Shown here piece after piece: positions 48,111-63,966 of a stretch of DNA of 64,000 nt (position 1 is its first letter; each line of letters opens with the position of its first letter). The DNA is from Nephrocerus scutellatus (taxonomy: Eukaryota > Arthropoda > Insecta > Diptera > Pipunculidae): contig OX352763.1 of NCBI GenBank assembly GCA_947095585.1, positions 22,617,462-22,681,461 of the forward strand, in the 5' to 3' direction. The notes beneath the pieces were generated by a model that ran no database searches, was not told the origin of the DNA, and worked only from the letters and a program-made list of their open reading frames with translations. The position numbers were made by a program, and so were the translations under genes.

Positions 48111-48439
48111 ACTGTGTAAGTATTTAAGTCCAGAATAAATTTAAATAGAAAGTTTTGCCACCGGAAATATACATGCGTGCGAAATTTCAATAAAATCGGG
48201 CTTTCGGAAGTGGCTTAAAAATTTATCACAAGATCTGACCAGCCAGCCAGTCCGCCAGGCACGGGCACGCGAAGTTAATATAGAGAATTTAAAAAAACAA
48301 TCCAACACCAAAGGTGTAAAGCCAGCACTACCGTTACCGCTCTAAGCATTTTGTAGGTATCCTAAACAAATAAATAAACCGAGCCTTATGTTATCTTAGT
48401 TTTTTTGGCGATTTTTATTAGTGGTTAGCACTGAAAAAA

Positions 48440-50110
48440 GGCTAAACTGAAATTCTCATATCAAGTCCGCCATCAAACGCGCCACTTGGGCCTTGTGGGC
48501 TCTCTACGCCTCTACGTCAGAACTTGGGGTATAAATCCTAAAATGGTACCTTGGATGTACACAATGATGGTGAGACCTAATATCACGTACGCGGCCATCG
48601 TTTGGTGGCCGAAAGTTCTTGAACGGATAACGGCAGCTAAGCTTCAGAAGCTACAAAGAGCTGCCTGTCTAGATTCATCGGGTGCTATGCGCACCTGCCC
48701 GTCGACAATACTAGAAGCCGTTGTACGGCTTTCAGTCTTGCCAATCTTCATTAGGAAGACTGCTGCTAGGTGCGCTATTAAGCTGCAACTAGAATACGGG
48801 TAGAAACCGGGTGACTTTGTGAGTCACCTGAAAATTCTTGACTCAATTCCTGAAAGTGACATGTTCTGCATTAATCGTCGACATTATGATCAGGGAGCAT
48901 TGTTTTGGAAGGAAATCTGAGGTATTGGTCTAGCGTCCAGTAGAGGCCGGGTCTGGTTCACAGATGGATCGAAGATGGAAACTGGAGTTTTTGGACCCAA
49001 CACCAAATACCAACACTAATGGGAAAAAGTCTCTCGCTTTTCCAGACAGAACTCCATGCCATTGACATTTGCACCGGAATTAACCTCAATAAAGGAATTA
49101 AAGGCGCTATAATATATATCTTTTCAAATAGCCAGGCAGCACTTAAAGCGCTGTCGTCCAATTTAATGGATTAGTCAAAAACTGTTACGGTGCACTGCAA
49201 TCTCTTACCAAACTGTTTTATCGTTTCTTCCACCAGCGGTGCTCAAGAGAAATAGCCAGCTGCATGCCACCTCTCCTTGAACTCAAATGCAATACTCGTG
49301 GCGCCCCTAATGCTCATCAGTTTACCCTCATCTTCGGACGTACAGTTAAATTCAAGGATTCGTTCTTCAGCCGTACAACACGTATGTATAATGCTCTGCC
49401 AAGCTCTGTCTTCCCACATCACTATGATCCACATGCTTTCAAAACACAAGCTCACATACATCTCCTCTTTGTTCCTCCTTTTCCTTAACGCCCACGCTGT
49501 GCCAAGCATATAGCCGAGCATGAATTATAAAAAAAAAGACACAACAAAGTCAAATAAGGTTGGGTCCCTGGTCATCAGGGAATTGCAGGCAACGAATCTG
49601 AAGATGAACTAGCTAAAGGGCTGGCTCGGAATCTGCGTTCATAGAACCTGAACCCTACTGTAGTGTCAACTGGGCGGGCGCCAAAGCACTAAATAAATTA
49701 AACTTCGTCTGGCCCACTGGGAAAGCGTCTCTGGGCTTAGGCAATCCAAACAATTAATCAGACCCTTTTCCTTCAAGGAAATCCTTAATTTTAATAGGAA
49801 TAGCATTAGGAAGCTGGAGAGTTTTCTAACAGGTCATTGTGGCCTACGATATCACCTTAACAAAATTGGTATGGGCTCAGAGATAGAATGTAGGTTCTGC
49901 TCGGAAGATTAAGAGTCATCCGAGCACAGCATTACTTTGGTTAAGGAGACGCATCTTTCACAAGAAAATGCTCGACAGCTGAGTTGAGAAATTCTGCTAA
50001 TAAGGATGTACTATCGTGCATTTGTGAAGTGGTACGTCTCTTAGAGTAAATACACCTAAGATACAATAGATCTTTCAGATCACAGTGTCTGCCATATGGG
50101 CTAGAGTAGA
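48440..50110 (+). mobile_element. RNase H-bearing LINE (I/R1-like), interrupted
   Basis: C-terminal RT region YVRTWGINPKMVPWMYTMMV, RPNITYAAIVWWPKVLERIT and LQKLQRAACLDSSGAMRTCP (48486-48800). An RNase H domain follows: a WFTDGSK-type start near 48955, FQTELHAIDICTGINL near 49035, FSNSQAALKALSS near 49125 and, after an insertion, WVPGHQGIAGNESEDELAKG near 49560. The intervening 49215-49540 is a different LINE. Stops and shifts are present. Confidence 0.84.
49215..49540 (+). mobile_element. Jockey-like LINE 3' fragment nested in the RNase H LINE
   Basis: Begins near GTTTTATCGTTTCTTCCACC. It contains GGTGCTCAAGAGAAATAGCC and CATGCCACCTCTCCTTGAAC and ends AATTATAAAAAAAAAGACAC. It splits the RNase H sequence of the host LINE and matches 59660-59965. 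Confidence 0.8.
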
Positions 50111-50510
50111 AATCCAAAATAAAATATAAAAAATCTTAGTTTTTAACTGAAAATAAAATACAAATTATTAACTGCGCGTACGATTGTAAGTTTTTTTTAA
50201 ATAATTAATATAATTTAAAATAGTTATGAATATAATTTGAAATATAATATAAACGTAGAAGTTCCAGCAAACAGCAGCAATCTCGATCAATTCGATACCA
50301 GTGGCACATTTCGATATCGATGTCTTCTTTAGTGAGCTCACAACTTAATAAACAGAATGTTAATATTATTTAAACTATATTTACAACAAAACATATTTCT
50401 ATGATAATTTGTTAATAACATATTATATAAGTCCGCCGGACAGTCTGTTACAACTCAAGAATAAAATCTCTAAAACATTTTAACACAGCACTAAGCAAAC
50501 TCTTGTCAAT
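50111..50510. other. 3' flank of ALT copy 1
   Basis: The part from about 50365 matches the flank of copy 2 from about 59975 (AACTATATTTACAACAAAA and GTCCGCCGGACAGTCT blocks), so the duplicated unit extends about 150 bp beyond the stop codon. Confidence 0.7.
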
Positions 50511-55512
<5,002 letters not shown>

Positions 55513-56219
55513 GATAGTTCTTTATTGTTGATTTAGCAAATAAAAAGCCCAGGAGGTCAGGAGGTTTTCACTTATCCAAACGGTTAGCAGACTCTGTAAA
55601 TATATGAAAGAAAGACATCGTTATCTACTCTGGTCCCACCGATATTCCGGATAGTTTTAAAACTGCATTCATCGAGGAGTGCATTCAAACATTTATTCAT
55701 ATTGAATTAAATTCATGTTCCTCTATTATTTAAAAAAAGCTTTTCTAATGCCCGAAATAAAAAATGGAGGTGTGCGCACAACACGACTTTCTTTTACGGA
55801 TGGGGCAAGAATCTTCAGTAATGTATATTGTACTAAACAGATTGCTCCTAAGTGCTATACTTTTTGAGTTATTTGCAAAAACTCGAAAACTGTCACTTCG
55901 GGGTGTCAGATTTCCGTCAAAATCATCTGTTGCCTGTTGGTGGTTTCTTTGTGAAGAGGTGTGGTGGGCAAAAAACTAAAAATAAATTCAAATAATTTAA
56001 TAAGGCGATAGGCCAAATTTATGTAACTGATAAGTGAGGAAATAAATAATTAACACAGCTAAGAATATTTTAATTAGCGATTAACTTTGTAAATAATTTG
56101 ACATTAATTATGCGAGTACCTATAAATATACATATCTAAATAATGCTAATATTCAATCAACTTTGCTTTTAGTTTAGCTTAGAATTAAATTCTAATCTGT
56201 AAGCAATCTGTCACGGTAT
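55513..56219. other. Upstream region of ALT copy 1
   Basis: 5' UTR and promoter of ALT copy 1 presumably lie here. A 71-codon plus-strand frame at 55764-55979 has no recognisable domain. Confidence 0.4.
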
Positions 56220-56930
56220 TCATTAACTACACAATTCCTATATTCCACCGTCGTTAAAAGAATATAATAGTCAAACTGTCCAAGAAAGGTGATCTGAGCA
56301 ATCACGAAAACTGTATAGAGGAATTACCCTGTTGAGCATCATTAACAAAGGGATGTCTACAAGAATAGCTAGAGAAGCTTACAGAATGCTTTAGAGCCAA
56401 TTCTGAGGAATGAAAAAGCAGGATTTTCCCAAACCGTTCCTGTACTGATCAAAATAACACCCTCCGCATAATCATTGAATAGTCAGTGGAATATATAAAT
56501 ACAAATACAATTGATTGGAGCCAGTATTCAGGCAGTACATAAATGGCACCCACAGAAGATCAATGCCAATGGAAAGTCATAGAAATGGTAGCTGGAAAGA
56601 GTTTAGTTTAGAATACAAGTTTTGCGCGTAAGAATTTATACAAAGCCACCTGGGTATCTTCTAATGGATATCTTCACAACAAATAAGAATATAAAGAGCT
56701 CAGAAGTTAAGAAAAAATCGTTGCCGGCGAAAGAAAGCAGCCAGGGATATCTACCAAGAGTCCGCGCTTTGACTCAATATACACCTCAATCTTATGTACA
56801 AAGGCAAAAAGGGTAATCTGATCGCCGAGCTCAAATGAAATTCGGAAGAAAGAAATGATGACAGAAGACTGGAGAAAACCGCGTAAGTTTTTTTCCTCTA
56901 TACTACAAGACAAGGTAACTTTTTTTTTTA
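56220..56930 (+). mobile_element. RTE-like LINE fragments, rearranged
   Basis: 56255-56490 repeats, with decay, the RT segment at 12395-12640 (AAACTGTCCAAGAAAGGTGA; CCCAAACCGTTCCTGTACTG). 56740-56930 resembles the linker at 40930-41000 (AAAAGGGTAATCTGATCGCC). Confidence 0.75.
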
Positions 56931-57860
56931 AACCTTTACTTAACTTGACTTAACTTTTCGACTAATTTGAGGTCCTTTTTAACCACCTTCCACAAGACTT
57001 AGAGACCTGAAATCTCGTGCATTTTTTATATTCCGGGTATAACGCGCGCGTGTGATGGCTTGAAGATTTTTTTTGTCGACTTCTATCGGGTCCTTTTTAA
57101 CCAACTTCCACACCACCTAGATAGCAGAAATCGTTTGAACGGCTAAGTGCAAAATAGCTTTCTTTATGTTCCGCGTATGACGTGTGTCACTTTGGCGCGT
57201 ATGATGGTTTGAAATCGCGCCATTTTCTCGTTTCGTAAGGTCTTTTTTAGCTACATTTTGCACGAAATTTTGTGAGCGGCTCAATGTCAAGGGGCCAATT
57301 TTGAAGGGTTTTAAGGCAAATCTATGTTGATTAGAACTGAAACGAGTGTTTACGTTTCCAACAAAAGCACCTGGAACTAGAGAATCGGTTTCTGAAGAGC
57401 ATCTAACATGGTAAAATTTGTAGAAAACACTTAAAGCTCTTACATTTTGTCTATACTCCAAAGAATCAAGAGATCTTCATCTCTTGGTTACTTGCATCTT
57501 CATACGGCTTCGCAACAATTTACGTGTCCGCCAACTTGTGGCACGTGTGAAATTTGTTTTTGTTTTTAACTTCTTTGGGTCCTTTTGTTTAAATTTGGGC
57601 GTAGCTTTCAGATCATTTCTGAGCGCATCGTGTGACGCGAGTAAACGTTTTTTTTTTTAAAAAACTTCTTTTAGGTCCTTTGAACCAACTTCCGAAAATT
57701 GGTGCGCAGATCTGTCTGTCGGTGAATTTCTGAGCGTCACCGTCTCACGCGCGATGGGTTTAAAAGTTTTTTATTGTAACTTCTATCAGGTCGTATTTTA
57801 GCAACTTTCACACGGTGAAATTTTGTGCGCAGCTCTGTCTCATGAAACATTAGCTCATAT
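56931..57860 (+). repeat. CpG-rich tandem units, diverged
   Basis: GAGGTCCTTTTTAACCACCT at 56968, TCGGGTCCTTTTTAACCAAC near 57087, AAGGTCTTTTTTAGCTAC near 57236, and further copies near 57590, 57670 and 57785. Each is followed by ACGCG/GCGCG-rich blocks. Same family as 47790-48110. Confidence 0.65.
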
Positions 57861-58885
57861 AGCACATGATTGTTGGGCATCGCCAAAGGTTAGGTTTCAC
57901 AGTGATTCGAAGCAGGATGTTGATACGAACTAGCATGTTACACAGCAATCCTCCTGAGTTCCAGCACTCACATAAGAGCGCAAAGCGATTTTGCAGTCAA
58001 ATATGATTATGTTTATCGTGTGGCGTGAGATAAGCAATCAATCGTCTTCGTTTGAGCGAAAAAACGATATATTGCAGTTAGTGCCTAACGCTAATGCAAT
58101 GTCCTTCAACAAGCGGTACAACAAATGTAGTACATTACACGTTTTGCGAGTACTAGCTTAGCTGAAACACCCGGCGTTGCCGCAAAGATCAAATAACAAG
58201 AGCAACAATGTAACGATTGTTTATTTTGCTTCAAGTGCATTGTTATACTTGTAAATAATAATAAAAACGTAATCAGTGATTAGCTAATACCTAGGCACTT
58301 AACAAAATAAAACGATTTAATTTCAGACCGTTTTTTTTATAACCTTTACGACTAATATAATATTATAATAATAATAAAAGCCGTTTATCACAAACTACCA
58401 CCAGCTACCAAGAAACTACCTTTGCCTTGAGCACGCTTCCTTATGATCCTACGAAAAGTAAAGTGGGCTTATATAGAAGAGTTCACGCACAACCTCAACC
58501 GATAGTTTCGGCAAAACTAGCGAATATTTTTCATACGTAAGGTAAGGTATCTCTCCCCAGTCAGTTGAAAAGCTCTACAAAAAGACTATACTAGTTGTTT
58601 GGTTAGTTACTCTATGCTTCTGCATTTCCAATCGAAAACTTTGGCGAGAAAAGTTTTATCTGCTATAGACGACAATTGCAAAGTTGGTTTAATATACGAG
58701 AGTAATAATATTTGTAGAAGATAATCAAAAATAGCACTAAAAGTTGAATTATTTCAGTACTAAATAGCGCTGAGCTTTGGAGCTCTTATTAAAGCGTACA
58801 TACTCGCCCGATTAATTTTGTTAATGCGTTCCTGGAAATAATTTCCTGTGCGAGGAAAGGAAATAAAAGCATTTTTTTAGTGCAG
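57861..58885. other. Intergenic, nothing recognised
   Basis: No domain or clear repeat identified between the tandem units and the next LINE fragment. Confidence 0.45.
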
Positions 58886-58889
58886 ATTC

Positions 58890-59110
58890 ATGGTTTTAAG
58901 AATTGTCACAAAATACGGGTATCGTAAAACTGAAACCGTTATTGCGGACGATTTCAATGTACACAATTCTGGGTGGGTTCGCCATTCTGGCCAGACAACA
59001 CCCGAAGAAAGGTGTGTTGAGATAATCGCTGAGTTTAATCACCTTACTCAGCTTGTAAATGATCTTACAAGAATACCTGACATTGCAATAGCCTCGATGT
59101 GTTCCTTACC
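58890..59110 (+). mobile_element. Jockey-like endonuclease fragment
   Basis: IADDFNVHNSGWVRHSGQTT near 58940 and FNHLTQLVNDLTRIPD near 59033 match the catalytic GDFNxHxxxW region of LINE endonucleases, with the Gly replaced. Confidence 0.75.
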
Positions 59111-59431
59111 TCTCGACCTGATAAATACTCTGTCAATGTATTTTTACGAAATTCAGACTTTCAAGTTCGTAAAGAATTTTGAAAATAAAACACAGCACAA
59201 GTTTATTATTACAAATAAACATTAAAATTAATTAAAGTTCTGTAATTACACTGGTGATAACTTTAAATGTACACAAAACACTTATTACAAGAGCTTTTCA
59301 ACTACACTGGCTGAATTCCAAATAAGAACTAAACTACGTCGGCCAAACGCCTATATTTATACTCAATGAAATATGTATAGGCTTCTAGAAACTTTCAATC
59401 TTATAGACAAAAACATCGTGAAAAATACTTT

Positions 59432-59509
59432 TGGTGTTACTGGGATTCGAACCACGAACCTCCTGCTCAGTAGCCACGCGCATTTCCACTGATCCACGGT
59501 GACCACCCA
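59432..59509 (-). repeat. tRNA-derived SINE head with box A and box B
   Basis: The reverse complement reads GGGTGGTCACCGTGGATCAG, then TGGAAATGCG and the CTGAGCAGGAGGTTCGTGGT block. Box A is TGGATCAGTGG (59486-59496) and box B GGTTCGAATCC (59443-59453), at the usual spacing. The 3' body AACACCAAAAGTATTTTTCA is shared with 33981-34090. There is no convincing acceptor-stem pairing, so it is not a functional tRNA gene. Confidence 0.75.
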
Positions 59510-59539
59510 TCTTGTATTTTCCCGAGTAAAAAATTGTTT

Positions 59540-59965
59540 CGCGGGGGAAATCATGATAGGGCCCCTGGTGCGCCTAAAACTACCTTGCATCAGCTGGACA
59601 GAATACAACATCGTGAGATAAAACTTCGGTGACGAAATCATTGCGAACACCGAATAATCATTTCCTGCTTATCACTTCTTCCATCAGCGGTGCTCAAGAG
59701 AAAAAGCCAGCTGCATGCCACCTCTCCTTGAATTCAACTGCAATACTGGTGGCGCTCTAAATGCTTATCAGTTTACCCTCAAGCCCATCTTCGGACGTAC
59801 AGTTACGTTCAGGGATTCGTTCTTCAGCCGTACAACACGTATGTGGAACGCTCTGTCAAGCTCTGTCTTTCCACATCACTATGATGCATAGGCTTTCATC
59901 TTTGTTCCTCCTTTTACTTAACGATCACGCTGTTCAAGCATGTAGCCGAGCATTATAAAAAAATA
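59540..59965 (+). mobile_element. Jockey-like LINE 3' fragment beside ALT copy 2
   Basis: GCGCCTAAAACTACCTTGCA near 59570, then GGTGCTCAAGAGAAAAAGCC and CATGCCACCTCTCCTTGAAT, and TCTTCAGCCGTACAACACGT near 59820. It ends GAGCATTATAAAAAAATAGT, after which similarity between the two ALT 3' flanks begins at once. Confidence 0.8.
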
Positions 59966-60132
59966 GTGTAAATATTTTTTAAACTATATTTACAACAAAA
60001 TATATTACTATGTTGTTACAATTTACAATTTTGTTTACAATTATATTAATAAGTCCGCCGGACAGTCTTTTACAACTCAAGATTAAAATCTCTAAAACAT
60101 TTTAACACAGCACTGAGCAAACGTTTGTCAAT

Positions 60133-60281
60133 TTACTTGTATTTATTCATAAATGCGACATGGAACTTCTGGAATTTCTCTAACATAATTTTCAGCTTGT
60201 CGGTCTGTGGAAGAATTGTTGTGCGGAAATGATATGTGCCAGGTTTTTGGCCAAAACCGCTTCCAGAAACAATGCAAACAC
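60133..60281 (-). CDS. ALT: ALT copy 2 exon 6 and stop
   Basis: Encodes [19 protein letters not shown] and on to FMNKYK, then TAA at 60135-60133. The acceptor is CATTTCTAG. The 3' flank stays similar to that of copy 1 for over 100 bp. Confidence 0.93.
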
Positions 60282-63200
60282 CTAGAAATGATTGTTTGAT
60301 CAGTTATTTTTGTTTTTTATTCCTATGTAATGAGGAGCTTTACCTGCAGTTTCCAGCAGTTCGAAAGCGTAGAATGTATCGGGTGCTTGTCCTGCCTTCT
60401 TGGCTGCCTCAATTGCCTTAGGTGGGATTGTAATTTGAGGAAAAGCATACATGGAACCTTGAACCACATTACATTTAAAACCTTCAAAGCTATTGAATGT
60501 TTTGTAGACCAGCTCAGCACGCTCCTTCAATGAGTTAAGAACGTTGTTCCTTTCCTTTATGTACAATTCATATGATGGTTCACCAGACTTTGGGGGATTT
60601 ACCTGAAAATATACCAATGGTTAATTGTAAAAATTGGCATATACATACATACATTGTAGAACTCCTTACCAATGCACTAACAGATACCTGTCCAGCTGTT
60701 GTTGGGCACAAAGCAGCTGTGAGCGATTTCAAAAGCATTGCCTTGACTTTTGGACATATGTTGATTATCTCCATGTAGCCACCACGAATTCCGCACTCTC
60801 CCAAGTAACCTTTCGATGTTGACATGAAGCTAGCCAGTTCCATTTCATTGTAGGGTGCACCCATTTCCATGAGTACTTTTTTGAATGAGTGGAATTTCGA
60901 GCCGCTGTCGTAAATGTTATCCTGATAGACTTCATCGGCCAACAAGAAGAGTTTCTCCTTGTGGGCAAACTTGATAATTTCAACAATATTTTCACGGGTC
61001 AATACTTGACCTGTGGGGTTGCCGGGATTGATAATACAAAGTGCACGTGGTGCACACACCTTGCGGGCTTCATCAACAGCACGTTGTAGTTCACTAGTAT
61101 TAAGACCCCAGTTTGTTTCTTCATTCAAATAGTATCCACATTGTTGCATTCCGAATTCGGCGAGAGTAGCTGAATAGAGTGGATATTGGGGAATTGGAAT
61201 CATGGCACCTGGTGGTTTGCCATTGACGTCACATCTTAAAGATGAAACCAAATTGTCAACTAGTTGAGTTAATGTGTGGAACAACTTACCTCAGCAGCGC
61301 AAGAATGCCTTTGATGCCAGCCGTAGCTCCAGCGGTTAATACAATGTTCTGGTAATCACAATTGAATCCATCGCGTTTAGCAATAAATTCTGCTACCTGA
61401 TGACGAACAGGCTCCAAGCCGACAGAATCAGTATACGATCCAACAGACCCACCATGACAGCCTTTTAGGACTGTTCGCACCCTTTCTTTAACGTCCTCTG
61501 GATATTCGCACGAGTCAAGTAGTTCCGGTTGAAAAGAAAGAGCCAACATCTGCAACGGATGGGTAATGGGTTAGAAAATCAGTAATACATAATTTGATAA
61601 ACTGAGAACAATAGTAATGATTTTTAAAAAATTGATACAGAATAGAATAGAAATAGAAGGATCGAAGGAAGCAGAAATTTTTCTTCATAGCTTGTGAGGT
61701 TATCTCTAAGTCTAGAAACGTTAGATTGCTTAATGTCTATAGCCACATTTCCAAAGCGAAACTGATGGCATTCAACAAAGTTCAACATTCGGTAATACAT
61801 ACTCTACTTCAACCACCTAGACCTAGACAGTTTTTCGACCCGGTACCTCAAAAATGGCTTCGATCTTAATATCTCCAAATGCCAATCTATTAACCTATCA
61901 TGTAAGTGCAACAAGCCCCCTTCCAGACATTACCATCTTCTCGTGCCTCGGCATATTGTGCATATTGATGAAATAATTCTTAACGCCAACTCATCACTTG
62001 GTTTTGTCGAACAGTGGTCCAAAGAACTTTCCAACCCTTATGTGACCAGACCCCTCAACATCACTTCTTTCCGTCCCCTCCTCGAGTACGATAGTCAGGT
62101 GTGGTCCCCAATCATCAAGTTCATGTGTCCAGAATCGAGAGCATCCAACGTCGTTTTCTCTGATTTGCTCTTCGAGGTCTACCTTGGGACAATCATCTTA
62201 TACAGCCTCTCTACCAAGACAGCCTCAACCTCATAAGTTTAAAAACCCCTCGAAGTACGCAGAGACATAGCTGCCACGTCTCCTCTTAGGCTCCGTCGAT
62301 TGCGCGTCTCTATACAACTCGATTTTCTTTAACACTAATCCTTGTAATCTAAGATGCCCGCCTCTTTTCTATCTACCGACACACCGCACCATGTATGGCT
62401 CTTACGAACCAATCTTCCGTATGCTGCGAAAGGTTAACTTAAACCTTACCGTTTTCGATTTTAACCGCTGCACTCCCTGCCTTAAACTTGATCTCCTCCG
62501 CCGTTCCCCTAGCTTTATACGAGGGTGGGTCAATAAGTCCCTGAAAAATTAAATAAGGAACACTCTTTTCGGCATAAAAACATTTAGCTCGATACACATC
62601 ATCCTAAGTTTCTCCAATTTTTTGATGCCCTCCAAATAATACGATTTCTCGAGTCCGTCCGTTCATTCGAATATTTCTGGAACATCGCCAAACACACCTT
62701 TGAAGTTGTCAAACAAATGCGTTTGTTGTCGATTGTGAGCAAACGCGGCACCCATCTTGCGGAAAGCTTTTTTATGTCGAAATATTTATGTAAAATCGAA
62801 ATCACTGAGCCAACTGATAAGCCTGCGGCCTCTTCAAGCTCGCGTACTTTCACTCGTCGATCGTCCATTATCGAACCATGGATTTTGTCGACCATTTCTG
62901 GTGTGGTGACCTCAATTGGGCGACCAGAACGTTCGGCATCACTTGTGTGGTAAATGGTTCCAATCGATGTTGAAGAGTTCCCATAATATATGTCAAGCTT
63001 TGGTTTGGTTTGCTTGACAGTTTTTTTTCAAAAAAAAGTCTTTAATAAGCACTCGAAATGCACTTTTTTCCATTTTAACGAAAATGCTCGTCGGCGTCTA
63101 TATAAAATGGCTGCCACAACAAAACTATTTGACAGATCTGTCTGAAAATTTGGGTGCGTTCTTGAAAGATGATTCTTGAGACAAAAAAAAAGGTAAATTT

Positions 63201-63966
63201 AAGTTGACGACACAATTTGTGTTAATTTTCAGGGACTTATTGAACCACCCTCGTATGTTAGCTTTAAGTCTTAGTCTTAAGTCTTAGTTTTAAGTTTTCA
63301 ATTATGTTAGCTTTAAAGTTTTAGCTTGTAATAAGCCCACCAAAATTATATTGCTATTTATTACAATTGGAACCGCAATTGTCTTATTAGACGTCCAGCC
63401 ATAGTCCATTTTCTATCATGACAACACAATGGATCTGCTTACTTTTCTAATTAACATAAACCTACTCGTATAGTGTATAGTGCATTTTATATATGTATAA
63501 CACATCACACTTAATACGTAAATGCAGCCCCGTAATGTGTATCAATGTCATTAGAAAGGCAAAAACTGTCAATGCAAAAAATCTAGCTACATATTTAAAT
63601 GGAACACTTGCTGCTCGACGTGTGTGATGTGACACACAAGCAACGCTTTTCTGCTTTTTGTCCGATGGAATAGAGGAGAGAGCAGAGTAGTGGGTGGAAT
63701 TTACAGAGCAATTTTACAACGTTATCTAATTTAGCGTGAACGAACGCAAATTGCGACCGATTCATTTTGTTGTGTAAATGCAAAGAGGATGTGCACAAAT
63801 GCGTTAGTTGTTGAACGTTAGACTTAAACCCATCCCATATTTTGTTGTAGAAAAAAAAACAATTTATCTTACTCACCTGTCGCAGAAAAGTTATGGGCTG
63901 CTGACCCATAGCATGGCAATCTCCAATGTTGGCACGAATAACCTCTTTGAAAGGCTTTTTAACACC
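60133..63966 (-). CDS. ALT: Alanine aminotransferase, copy 2 (exons 2-6; 5' end outside window)
   Basis: Tandem paralogue of the gene ending at 50511. Exons 63966-63877, 61549-61290, 61234-60670, 60602-60344 and 60281-60133 have the same lengths (90, 260, 565, 259, 149 nt) and phases as copy 1. All are open, with the same PLP-binding motifs ([21 protein letters not shown]), so it is not an obvious pseudogene. Substitutions relative to copy 1 include [19 protein letters not shown] for [34 protein letters not shown] for PGESSYVFYIMERNS, and VCIVSG for VSIVSG. Exon 1 would lie beyond 64000, so its compartment cannot be judged. Intron 2 is 2.3 kb, against 1.4 kb in copy 1, and holds a different LINE plus a mariner element. 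Confidence 0.93.
60344..60602 (-). CDS. ALT: ALT copy 2 exon 5
   Basis: Encodes [20 protein letters not shown], then the same helix and GSMYAFPQI core as copy 1. The acceptor is ATTTTCAG and the donor GCAG|GTAAAG, phase 1. Confidence 0.93.
60670..61234 (-). CDS. ALT: ALT copy 2 exon 4 (active site)
   Basis: Carries [18 protein letters not shown] and the Schiff-base lysine in [11 protein letters not shown]. The acceptor is ATCTTTAAG and the donor GCATTG|GTAAGG. Confidence 0.94.
61290..61549 (-). CDS. ALT: ALT copy 2 exon 3
   Basis: Same length as copy 1 exon 3. It encodes [20 protein letters not shown] and on to [14 protein letters not shown]. The donor is CTGAG|GTAAGT. Confidence 0.94.
61690..62517 (+). 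mobile_element. LINE 3' region in ALT copy 2 intron 2
   Basis: C-terminal RT-distal sequence: [18 protein letters not shown] near 62070, then after a shift [10 protein letters not shown], and [13 protein letters not shown] sequence near 62375. Antisense to ALT. Its 3' end is cut by the mariner at 62520. Confidence 0.75.
62520..63253 (-). mobile_element. mariner element, deleted, with intact terminal repeats
   Basis: The left terminus CGAGGGTGGGTCAATAAGTC then CCTGAAAA is mirrored by TTTTCAGGGACTTATTGAAC then CACCCTCG, with one mismatch over about 28 bp. TA flanks both ends (62518-62519, 63254-63255). The minus-strand frame carries a transposase N-terminal half, [20 protein letters not shown] and [18 protein letters not shown]. 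The catalytic half is deleted (734 bp against about 1.3 kb for full mariners). Confidence 0.9.
63256..63876 (-). other. Remainder of ALT copy 2 intron 2
   Basis: Intron sequence up to exon 2; nothing recognised. Confidence 0.5.
63877..63966 (-). CDS. ALT: ALT copy 2 exon 2
   Basis: Encodes [20 protein letters not shown] and on to TFLRQ. The acceptor is CTTTCCAG and the donor GACAG|GTGAGT. The open frame continuing past the donor is intron read-through. Confidence 0.93.

Larger units (their letters stand above)
47395..48290. mobile_element. Foldback-like element with inverted arms and CpG-rich tandem core
   Basis: The left arm CCACTTCCTAAGCCCGATTT then TATTCAAATTTTGCA is mirrored by the right arm TGCGAAATTTCAATAAAATC then GGGCTTTCGGAAGTGGC near 48180-48215. 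The right arm extends through GACCAGCCAGCCAGTCCGCC to GCGAAGTTAATATAGAG; the left arm lacks this outer part. The left arm holds 122-bp type units. The core (47790-48110) has tandem units of 132-147 bp carrying GACGCGTGTCGCGTGT. No coding frame. It resembles foldback/Galileo-type architecture, but class assignment is inference. Confidence 0.72.

Noticed and set aside
49243..49521. 92-codon minus-strand frame
   Set aside because: It is antisense to a LINE 3' fragment that recurs elsewhere.
55764..55979. 71-codon plus-strand frame upstream of ALT copy 1
   Set aside because: No domain, no splice context and no repeat match; likely chance.
59432..59509. Possible true tRNA gene
   Set aside because: The boxes are good, but I see no acceptor-stem or anticodon-stem pairing, and the 3' body is shared with another repeat copy, so SINE is the better call.
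60133..63966. ALT copy 2 as a pseudogene
   Set aside because: All five visible exons are open with correct splice sites and intact active-site motifs.
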